Assembly (NCBI GenBank): GCA_015657535.1 | Contig: JADHZB010000657.1 | Location: 1-64,000, forward strand | Reading direction: 5' to 3' | Length of the DNA stretch: 64,000 bases | Source of the DNA: Nephromyces sp. MM_2019 | Taxonomy: Eukaryota > Apicomplexa > Aconoidasida > Nephromycida | Shown: positions 51,457 to 61,846 of the stretch, piece by piece | Numbering within the stretch: position 1 is the stretch's first letter | How the letters are laid out: the number at the start of each line of letters is the position of its first letter | Position numbers and translations under genes: made by a program | The notes under the pieces: generated by a model | Databases searched by the model: none | Seen by the model: the letters and a program-made list of their open reading frames with translations, nothing else | Told to the model about the DNA's origin: nothing

Positions 51457-53233
51457 CTGTTACAATTCAATGCTTAGAAAAAGATTTAAGAAATAATTGT
51501 TGATGAATTCATAAACTAGTGATATTAAAACTGCTTCAATTTTTTAAGAAATTACAAGATTTATTCAAGACTTTTTATAGCGAATTCTGTCTATAAGGTT
51601 TTAAAGTGGTCACTTGCGATTAAACATAAATATATTTACAAGTTTAACTATAAGAGTAGCTAGCATTCACTGGTTTATAAAAAAATGATTTTCAAACAAT
51701 GGTCGAAAATATTTTTACGAAATCTATATAATTTTTAATCCATAAAATGTTACTTAAAGCGTCTTAAAGTTCGAGATATTATACCATCAGAGAATATGTG
51801 TAAATATAACTATTTAAAACAAACTTGCTCTCAGCATTAAAAGTATATAGTTGACTCACTAGTATTTTAAAATTCAATAATCAAATTGTTAAAAGTTGCA
51901 TTTTGTGATTTATTCTTAAAGGCCAATAAGAGAATCATTGCTAGGGATCAACCTTTATATTTTCAACCTATACTCTTACACTCACCTTAAACGCATATGA
52001 TGCCTCATTAAAAAATATTTACTATAAATCATGTCTTAATGGTGAGAGTTTGCTACTATAATTAGATTTAGTAAATACAAGGATAAGGATTGCAAAAGTT
52101 ATACTCTTATTATTAGCTATTTAAACAAAATTTGAATCTGATATCACATTGTGTTTCAAATTCTAACGAATACTAGATTAACTATATGTTTTAGAAATTT
52201 TCAATTGGGCAACAACATTGAAACGAGTTTCACTTGTTAGTTTCTATAATTTTGATTTCTTTGCTTGCCATTGAAGCTAGTTTGTACTGGCCTAAGTAAA
52301 TTAACTAAAAGCTGAGTTTGAAATACTTGGGTCACATTGTATATATAGCCAATGAATGGTAACTTAACTGTTATATAGTCTTATTTTACTAATTGCTTGA
52401 ACCTAAAATCCCACTACAACAAAAATTTACTAGTTTATTTATTAAGTCTAAACATTACCAAACCTCCAACGCTCAAATTTTTAAAAATTTGCATAAAAAG
52501 TGCTAAATGCTTGGGCTTGTGTTTGCACATTCACTAATGCTTCGAGATCGCTAAATTTTATATAATTTTACGATAATTTATCCAAGCTCTATCAATAAAC
52601 AAGAGGTAGGTTATAAAATTTAAAATTAGTTAAATAACTACAGCGGAGGGAATTTTGGTCCTCACTAGTAAATTTTCAAATGATTCCAATTTAATTATAT
52701 CAAAAGTAGCCCATCTAGTGTCAACTAGGTAGTTATATATATTAGCAAATGTGGATTTTACGCTATTTTACATTAGCTGAGCATTTTAGGTACTGTGTTT
52801 TCAGTTATCATAGGCATCTAATATTGACAAATTTAAAAGATTAATAAAACTTGATGGCTTCTACAGGTAATCAAATAAAATAACCTAATTGAAATATATT
52901 TAAAACTCTCAGAATTGGAAAATTTTCTACCCAAGCTAGGATTCAGACTCTATCTAAGTCAAATTTGTTTGTATAATGTCTCAATTGACTCGATTACAAT
53001 AAGCCCTATTAAATTCGTACTATTCTTTAAGCTATCTAATGTTGAATAAGCTTAGATTAAAACTAATTGCTTCAAACCAATCCATTCATAATCACCATAA
53101 ATCACACACCTCTTACCTTGGATTATTTTTGGAAGCCAATTGAAGTTACATGAATACTACATGAGTACACCAAACAATTTCATAAGAATTCCTCCGACAC
53201 CCTCAAGACTTGATAAGTAACCTTTTGTTCAAC
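51457..53233. other. Region between divergent 27K and BAF60-like genes
   Basis: 1.8 kb, AT-rich. It should contain the missing 5' exon of SNRNP27 and both promoters. ATG AGT ACA... at 53161 opens a short frame (MSTPNNFIRIPPTPSRLD) just before the BAF60-like start, but joining it requires a 35-nt intron and breaks phase. Confidence 0.5.
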
Positions 53234-55709
53234 ATGGCCAATGCTAACCAAGTTTCGAGCAATTCAGTAAATAACATGGAGAACCTGAAATCCATGAAGG
53301 ACAAGAATGAAAGAACTATACAGAAACATATTAAAACGCAACAAAAACTAAAAAACTTGCAGCTACCCGAATGCGTTAGTCTTATATCATCCGTCCCGCT
53401 CTTTTTCTACATGAAACTTAAACTTTGTATATACTATGTCACCAGGTACAAAGTATCTCTCCCAACTTTTATGAGCAGTATCAAAAATTGATTGCCTATG
53501 AAAAATCCTTAGATGAGTGCTTACAAAAACACAAGAGGCTTTTGGGAGAAGCCCAAGCCTTCTCTTCTGACACCCATTCGGTAAAAATACCTTTTTAACT
53601 ATCACTAACGAAATTCATTTAATGTAAAATAAATCCTCTAACTCATATCTTCAGAACTATAACCTACATCAGAAACTTAGGATACACATATACAACACAT
53701 ATGAAAATCAAAAATCTCGCGACTTTGAATTAAATACACTCGATCCTCAACAACTTCTGCATTCTGGCCCTCCCTCATGGTCTCTTAGGCTACAGGGAAT
53801 TGTTCTTGAAAAAGATAACGATGTGAGTACATGTAGATATTTTGATCTCTCTAAAGAAAAGGAGAGAAAGACTTTCTTTATATTTGCTAGCTTTAATTAA
53901 ATATAACATCGGATCTCACATTCTGTTCTCGATTTCTGAAATTCCTACTCCTTATACTTTCTATTTTAGATGACTCCTTTGAAATTCTCTTCCTTTTTTT
54001 CACGAATAATGATCCTTGACAGCTATGAAACTATTTTGGTAAGATATTTAAGCTTTATACCTTAAAAACCTTAGTCTAGCTCTTTTACTTTTGAAGCAAC
54101 TTTGATTTTTTACTTTTAACAAAACCTAAAACAGTGGGAAAAAAACCTCGAAGATAATCCGGATGTAGATGGCATTGAGATTAATCGTATTGGAGACAAA
54201 GAAAATGACATCTCTATACTTCTATTTTTTGATTACAAAGTTCCTACTTTCTCTGTAATCCTTATTATAATGAACTATTTTGTGCTTAGATGTTAATATT
54301 CATTTTACCTGTTTTAAATTTTTTAGCTCTCTGAAAGCCTTTCCTGTTTCCTCTCGACCGGTAGAAGTACCTTACCTGGTAATGCACGATTTTTATGACC
54401 TTACTTGGAGCCTTTCCTTGTATCAAAACTAATCCAATTGAGTAATAATCAATTACCTCTTTTCCTTTATTACAGCAATTGTAAGTACAATATGGAATCA
54501 TACATTAGACTATTGTGTACCAAATGATGAAACTCCTCCAAGATTTTATCCTGATAAACAATTAGCAGGGGTAAGTAAAACAATTATCTTATGTGGCTTT
54601 AACATAGTCATTATATTAAACTATTTGTATAGCTCTTTGAAGGCGCTGAAATATTTGGACTATCAGATATCCCCAAGCTAATCTCTAGGCACTTACTGCC
54701 TCCACAGCCTATCCTCCTAACCCATAAACTCAAGTACAATAGTATTTTATCATGAACTAATCACCATTTTAACTATATTCTTTCATAGACTAAGAGGAGA
54801 CTGGGTTCAAAATTGCCAAACATACGACATTACTGTCGATGCAGTGAACTTACAGTCGGCTCCAAATTATAACACCTCATCTATTGATGATGAAATTGAG
54901 CAAAAACAACTAAACTTTGAAGAAATTGACGAAGAGCTTGCTAAAAGTCTCGAGAAATTACACGCTGCAACAATTCGTAGAAATTTTTACAAGTCATTTT
55001 CAAATTCTCCAATAAAGGTATTTTACAACCAGTTCATCAAAATCAGTCTTATCTTAATAGAAATTATAATAAATACTAGTTTTACCCATGAACTAATGAT
55101 CTTAGAGAAAAAGAAATTATAATTTTGATGCTACAGTTTATAAATTCCATCCTAAACTCAAAATTTTCTGGACCCGAAAAAACTCTTCTAGAGGAGAACT
55201 TTTTAAACGAATACAAGGTATCCGATGACATTAACAAGTATTATAATCAGGTATGACCAAGTCATTTTTTTCCAAGACCATCTAGTGATTGTCAACAATT
55301 TTATTAACATTTAATCATTTGATAAATACCTAAAAACCTCTAAAAAATTTTCCTAATTTACAACAGCCTTGGCTAAGTAGTTCTATCGATAGGTATTTAG
55401 AAAAGCGCAACTCAATATTTGAAGATGAAATCTGGTAATCTTAAAAATTTTTAATTGTTTTTATAAGATTGATTTAAATTTTAAAAAACTTTAGTAACGT
55501 TGTGGCTTCTACAAGCATCCCTGATCCGCGACGAAGCAAAACAGAGGTCTGTTAGGTTCTTTATATTTATTATATTGAAATATAATCATTTTATTATTTG
55601 ATATAAAATACAGGAAGAAGAAAATCCAGGACTAAAACGAATACGGACAACAAACGAAAATCAAAAACCTAGGATAAGTATCGGACGTAAAAAGAAAGTC
55701 AAAAATTAA
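53234..55709 (+). CDS. BAF60/SMARCD/Snf12-like SWI/SNF subunit
   Basis: Exons 53234-53374, 53446-53580, 53655-53822, 53970-54038, 54135-54254, 54327-54360, 54476-54570, 54633-54733, 54789-55045, 55108-55250, 55367-55434, 55495-55546, 55614-55709; 1479 nt, 492 aa. Shared landmarks with BAF60 proteins are NLHQKLRIHIYNTYE (cf. RKLRIYISNTF), SWSLRLQGIVLEKD (SWELRVEGRLLED), PLKFSSFFSRIMI (RKFSSFFKSLVI), IEINRIGD (FQVKRPGD), LLFFDYKVPTFSLSESLSCF (LDYQPPQFKLDPRLARLL), the SWIB-like stretch IVSTIWNHTLDYCV, and PWLSSSIDRYLEKRNS near the C-terminus (PWAQEAVCRYFYSKV). It would be an accessory subunit of a SWI/SNF-type chromatin remodeller in the nucleus. The C-terminal exon is a basic tail (GRKKKVKN, possible NLS). 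The exon 9-10 junction (55046-55107) is the least certain; it is set by phase. Confidence 0.82.
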
Positions 55710-55965
55710 TTTAAGTGTTGAGAATTTACTGAATTTGTAACAATTCAATTGTGAAATAAATTTTTGTTTTATCGATCAATATATATTAGGCTACAAGCAA
55801 ATACCAAACGTATAAAATAAAACCATTAAAACAATTTTGATAAAATTTAGTTCACATTTCACTCAGGATTTGATCCTTACTAGTGTAAAATAAAAATTAT
55901 GTGTGGCACGTTTCTTTGTTTTCTTATATTTAACATTGCTAAAAAGCTTTTCAAAAAATATTATA

Positions 55966-57169
55966 TCATATCCATTGCCTTTTTATAATTCGAGATGGAA
56001 TATAATCCTTTGACAGAAAAAGTAAACCTTTATTATAAAGGGCTTCTATTTCAAATTTTATGTTATTTTTCATCATCAATTCACATTGAGTAAATAATTT
56101 TTTATTTGAGATCAAATGTGGGTGAGAAGTTAAATTTTCGAGAAGCACTATATCTCGACGAGTCAAGCTCATTAGGCATTGGGAATCTAGTAGAGCGGAA
56201 TCCTCAAAGCAAGCTCCTAGCCAATGTATTTTATTGATACTATCCAGATCACAACTCGATCCCATAAGCTTAGAATAGGAGAGATAGATGTGTAAACCGA
56301 AAGGGTCAAAGTCACCTAGATAAGCAACCTGATAAAATTATTAGTTTCCTGAAAATTCTATATAATCATGCTGCCACCTCAATGTTACTTTCCCTTATAA
56401 TTTTCCAAACTAGGTTTTTTGTTGCGTTGTCAGGGAACCCTTTAGCTGTAATCATCACACAAGGTATATACTGAAAAGGATAATACTAAGTACATTAATA
56501 ATAAATTGCTTATAGATTACATCCCAGATTCTTTGCGAACAGAGTAGTTGGAAAATGGTATCCTTTTCGACTATAATCAAGTATCTTGCATCAATTTTCA
56601 GTTTACACTCAAGAGTATGATCATTTATCATAATACTCCTGCCTAGATCAAAAGATAATTAAATCAAATCAAGAAATAATTATAACTTGCTACATGAATT
56701 GCCAAGGTCAAGACAACTTTTTTCTTTCTCAATATTTATGAGCCCCGCAATTGATCCTACAACTTTTTATAAAAGCGAATATTTAGAATCATCAAGCTCA
56801 AACCTCGTTCAGTAGCAACAATGCCCAAATCTAAGCGATGTACACCAAAAAAGTTAGCAGTATTCTAATTTATATGAATCTCTTATTTTCTCAACTAGAT
56901 TATTCATTACTTTGATTGTACGGTTCATGTGCAATTGATTTTTAAAAATTTTTGATTGATAAAATATTGATCGTTGTGTTGCTGTTTGGTCCTAGTTCTA
57001 TTCATAAGTAAATCTAAATTTGGAACATTTAAACTCTTACTTTCGATTTGACACCATGGCTTAAAGAGAGAACAGTAGTGACTTTTAAATTTCTATATCA
57101 AATAATATTTAAGACTGATTCTTTTTACATTCTGTTAGCTTCTTTATATTGATACTTCTTAATAGGCAT
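55966..57169 (-). CDS. SPO11: SPO11 meiotic recombination protein (topoisomerase VI A-like)
   Basis: Exons (minus): 57169-57129, 57092-57041, 56991-56911, 56864-56804, 56756-56687, 56638-56521, 56470-56378, 56328-55966; 879 nt, 292 aa in this model. Makes meiotic double-strand breaks by tyrosine attack. The catalytic region is TATQRSIFYQSKIFKNQ (Tyr in IFY, as in yeast RDIFYSN). It is followed by LGIVATERGSIAG, the Toprim segments ARYLIIVEKDTIFQLLC (metal-binding Glu), YIPCVMITAKGFPDNATKN, and VAYLGDFDPFGLHIYLSYS (DxD), then MSLTRRDIVLLENL and KFEIEAL...YIPSRI. The N-terminus is uncertain: further open frame at about 57190-57370 (FSIEDFCLLIIGWLVDLDT) could be an extra exon, as most SPO11 proteins have 50-80 more residues there. 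Its presence implies a meiotic sexual stage. Confidence 0.88.
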
Positions 57170-57546
57170 TCGACTTTCTCCCTATTTATGAATTCACACA
57201 TGTAAGACGTATCTAAATCTACAAGCCATCCGATAATTAGCAAACAGAAATCTTCTATTGAAAAATCTACAGAATTTGACTCAAATCTTATTTATAATTT
57301 ATTTTTATATCATTATACCTTTCATCTTGTTTTATCATGCTATCCAATAAAATATCCAGCTTAACAATAATAATGATTAGCATGAGTAAAAAATTCATTC
57401 ATACCAAAACTAAAATGAAGTGTAACTACTAAAAGTGAATTTGAAGCTCAAAATAATTAAAATTTTATATAGCATGTAATCACTACTTTTGTTCTTGGGT
57501 ACCGGTAAAATCTAACTTTCTAAACTTAAAAGAAAAATTCAAGAAA

Positions 57547-59740
57547 TCAAATTAAATGATTTATTGATGCCATTGAGGCACCAGCCCTCTTGAGAGATTC
57601 ATTACAATCAAATTTATCCATTATAACTTCAATGAAGAATAGCTCTTCATTGAACTTGTAATCCCTTAGCACCTCCTCAAGGTGGTCCTCAGTTTTGCAA
57701 ACAGCTGTTTTACCTTTATGTCCAAAAATTTGAGGGAGTTTAGAATATCTGAATTGATTTATTAGTATATATTAACGTTTTGAGTATTTCTGATTAATGC
57801 TTATTAACTTACTCCCACATTTGAATATCATTATATATGTTATCTTTAATGACTCTTTCAATCGTATAACCATCATTGTTTATTAGAAATATCAATGGTT
57901 TACACCCATAACGAATCATAGTAGAGAGATCCTGAAATTTTTAGAATATTCCTTTTTAAAACATTAAATTTGCCTATAAATTAAGATTCATACTTGGCAA
58001 GTTACTTGGAATGAACCATCACCAATGAATAAAATCACTGGCTTATCTTTTTCAGCTATGGATGCACCTAAACAAGCCCCTACTGTATATCCTATTGAGC
58101 CATAAAATGCTTGCGTTATCATTCTAACACCTTCTGGCATCAAAACCTAAAATACCAATAATTTTTGTATATAGATAAAATACTATTTTAAGTTTTTCGA
58201 GATTGCTTAGAGAATCCTTAAAATATTTATAAAAGTTCCTATAATCAAATTAACCAACTTCGCAAACAGAGAAAAGTGAAGCTCCAGTTTCAGCTATAAC
58301 AACACTGTCTTTGGGAATAAATTTGGACATTCTATCGAAAAACCTACTCATAGTTAAATTATTTCCACATTGGGGTGAATAATCAATTGATGATCTATGA
58401 ACACAATTTAAATGAGCTGGTTTTATCGCAAAATACCTGGAATCATTACATAAATTGCTTTTTTTTCTCAATTTTATGTAGTTTATATAAAATTTTCGAA
58501 CCGTTTTTTTAATTTATGAGTGACTTTTTCTAGAACTTCTTCCATGTATACATCATGATACTTGTGATGTGAAATTGTCACATTATCAGTGCAAACATGG
58601 ATTATTTTTGAACAGGGTAATGATGCAGTAAAACCACCTGTGTTGAAGTCTGTAAGTTTTTCACCTATTAACATTACACAGTCACTCGATACTACATAAT
58701 TCTGAACGTATTCCCTCGATCTATCACCTATACATGATTTAAGTGGGGAATGGCCTATTTTACTTAAAATATTTTATAAGAAAATTTACTTACCACAAAA
58801 CAACCCTAAATATTGAGGGTGTAATTCTGATATAACTGTTTTCCCCATTATCATGGTCGTGTAGGGTATTCCAGAGAGCTCTAAAAGATTTAAAAAAGCA
58901 GCTTCTAGGCCCCTTCTCTTTATTTTGATACCCGGAATTATCAGAGGCGAACGAGCCGAGTTTATTCTTTCTGCAATCTCATTGACAACTTCCTCCAGAG
59001 TCTCAGGTTCAGAGGGCTGAATAAAAAATATTTCTTTTAATTATCTTATACCAGAAAGATCCATTACTTTACATCTTACTGATGGCATAAGGCTAATTGA
59101 GGCTCTTAAAGGAACGGAAATATTATGATCCACAAGATCAGAACAAATACCGATATAAACTGGCTTACTAAAGGTGATACACTTATTTAGTGCACTGTCA
59201 ATTAATGACTGAGCATAGTGAGGATTATCAATGATTACAGACTCTTTAGTAACATTACTAAATATTGTTTTTGGTAAATAATAATTACCAAGGGTGTGAT
59301 GTAGCAACAAATTAGAATGATATGCCGAAGTCGAAGGGCAACCTACAACTATTACTACAGGAATACTTTCGGCCCATGAACCTGCAACGCCATTAATAGC
59401 AGATAATTCTCCTACCGCGTATGTGGTAATCAAAGCTCCAGCTCCCTTTAATCTGGCGTAGCCATCTGCTGCATATGCAGCATTTAACTCATTGCAAGTC
59501 CCTGAAGCAATAAATAATCAATTACAAAGAGATAATTAATTTTTGGATCATTGAAATTTATTAACTTTATAAATTACTATAATATTAGTTATAAATAAGT
59601 CCACCTATATAATTAATCTTGCTTTTAACAAATTGGTCAAGTAAGCCTAGCACAAAATCTCCTGGTACACCGAATATATCATCAACGCCAATTGATTTGA
59701 GTGAGTTTATTAGATAATCTGCAATGGTTAAATTCTCCAT
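57547..59740 (-). CDS. Pyruvate (or indolepyruvate) decarboxylase, ThDP-dependent
   Basis: Exons (minus): 59740-59605, 59501-59068, 59016-58794, 58727-58502, 58436-58259, 58146-58006, 57931-57813, 57748-57547; 1659 nt, 552 aa, the usual PDC length. Catalytic set: DIFGVPGDF (Asp28 of yeast PDC), [17 protein letters not shown] (Glu51), LLLHHTLG (His-His pair), [17 protein letters not shown]...NNDGYTIE (ThDP/Mg2+ motif and Glu477). N-terminal PYR, central and C-terminal PP domains are complete. The enzyme turns pyruvate into acetaldehyde and CO2, feeding alcohol dehydrogenase, or decarboxylates indolepyruvate in the closest bacterial family. It lacks a presequence, so cytosolic fermentation is expected. 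Among apicomplexans, PDC is known to me only from Cryptosporidium; the many introns show this copy is long resident in the genome, not contamination. Confidence 0.93.
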
Positions 59741-61846
59741 TATTTTAATCTAGATTATATTAATAATTGGAAAAACTATTCATGTTTCATAAATTTTACC
59801 ATTATTTTGCTATAGCTTATACTAACATTATGAAAAATAATTTTACACCTAAATTTTGTTACAACACAATTTGATAAAATTAGTCAATTATAAATGTGTA
59901 TTGGAAATAAACTCAGGACGTTGTATTAAGACATTTCTTTAACAGCTGTTACATAACAATTTTAATCAATCTTAATTTATTAAGACACTTGAATTAAGAT
60001 TCCTGTCATAGATAACATATATCATACTATAAGTCATTTCAAAAAGTCAATAGCTATAAATTTTAAATAAAATTATTCGCTTATTTAAAATGAATCATGA
60101 ACTAAATATTTTTTGTTATTGAACTCCAGTTTCCTTTTAGATAATATCTTATTAAATAAGTCGAGATACATGCGTATTGTTAATATTTAAAGTCAACTGT
60201 GATGCTTTTTTATATAATTAAATTCATGACGCGAGACTCTCATCTTGTCTTTAAAACATGATGAAATTGGTAAGAATTTATTTATCAGTTTTCAAATAAA
60301 TATATATTTAGAAACTGATACAAATATCATAATTATTTTTTTCAAAATCAATTTTATATACATTCTCAATTCCTAGCCTGAGCAAAAGTTTGTAATAATT
60401 AAAGTAATTTACAACAACAGCAAGAAAATTCTTAGGAAAATAGGAAATGTTCCATAAAAACTCCACATTCCAGGATATTACATATTAATAAGAAAACAAT
60501 CACTTATTATATCTTGCAAATTTTACTTTTACATTTACTTTGTTTTACTGATTTTATGCACTGTTTTGTATGCTTAGTGGTGTATTACTTAACCTTAAGG
60601 GTAACAGAATCTTAGCTCCTAAGTGTATGAATCAATTTAATGTTCTAAATTCAAAAGTCTAAATGCACATAGCAATAAGTAGTGATCAAACAATAAAATT
60701 GATACAACATAAGAAATCATATAACCCTGAATAAAAACAAACACATACACATCAAAACCAAATAGGTTGTTAGGAAAGAAAAAACTAATTTTAAATTTGA
60801 TTTAGTAAAATGTACAGGGAAAATAGTTGTAAAAAAATTAAATCACAGTTTCTAACATTCCGAACTAACATTCAACTCTCGTCCAAAAACAATTTATACT
60901 ATTTTAATCATCGTTATAATTTATAGTTTCAGTAAATAGGAAAATTTTGTGGGCAAGCGAATAAGTATTTTTAAATTAATATATAAATTTTATGTTAAAT
61001 TCAATTGAACTTATGCCTTTTAATCAGCCAAATTGTTATTTTTAGTACAAAGGAAAACACTACTAACCTAAATACAATATTATAAATTTTTGCTTTAATG
61101 TTTTATAAAATTTCTGAGAAAAATAAATAAACATAAAGAGCAATATCTTTTAGAACAATTTCAACATCTATTATATGAGGGGGACCAACTAAGTACACAC
61201 AAATCTATTACTTCTGTTAACTACTGTTAACAGATGATGTTTTCCATTTATAAGATTACAATCTACACTCAATTAATGGTTGTATATCCAGGAATGTTAT
61301 GCTATTCAATTTTATAAAACAAACAATTTAATACAATTCACTGGGAGAGCATTTCAATGAACTTATCCCAGTTCTCAAAGTTCCTGGATGAATTAGCATA
61401 AAAGTAAGTTTTCGATACATCACTTCTTCTCTAAGCTTATATTTATGCTAAACAGATAGCAATTATCGTACAGATATATACACTGAATACTAATGGAATA
61501 AAACAATATTTTGGTAGGTTTTGAGCTTGTGAATCCAACATGAGCAGGATATATCCATTAGTCTGCCACACAATAGCTATATATTTTTGAATTGGATTAA
61601 GATTTGTTGCAGGGTGCTTTGCTAAATCAAAACAGCCTTTTTTACTTTATAACTTTTGAATTGCTTCAGAGACGAAATCTCTATTTACAAAATGCCAACT
61701 AATTTATTATACTATTTGTTATCTTGAAATGTAATTAAAACATCAATATGGAATTGAGCTCCACAACTTGAGAAATTCTTCAAAAACTCGATGTTTTAAT
61801 ATCGTACAACCTAATTTTTATAAAATTATTTTATTTACTCACCGAA
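59741..61846. other. 2.1-kb intergenic region between divergent genes
   Basis: AT-rich; promoters of the decarboxylase and LMBR1 genes are expected here. A 14-codon frame at 61359 (MNLSQFSKFLDELA) ends in a stop before a possible donor. No RNA gene seen. Confidence 0.55.

Noticed and set aside
53161..53233. Upstream ATG exon for the BAF60-like gene
   Set aside because: Joining it requires a 35-nt intron and leads to an immediate stop in the phase given by its donor.
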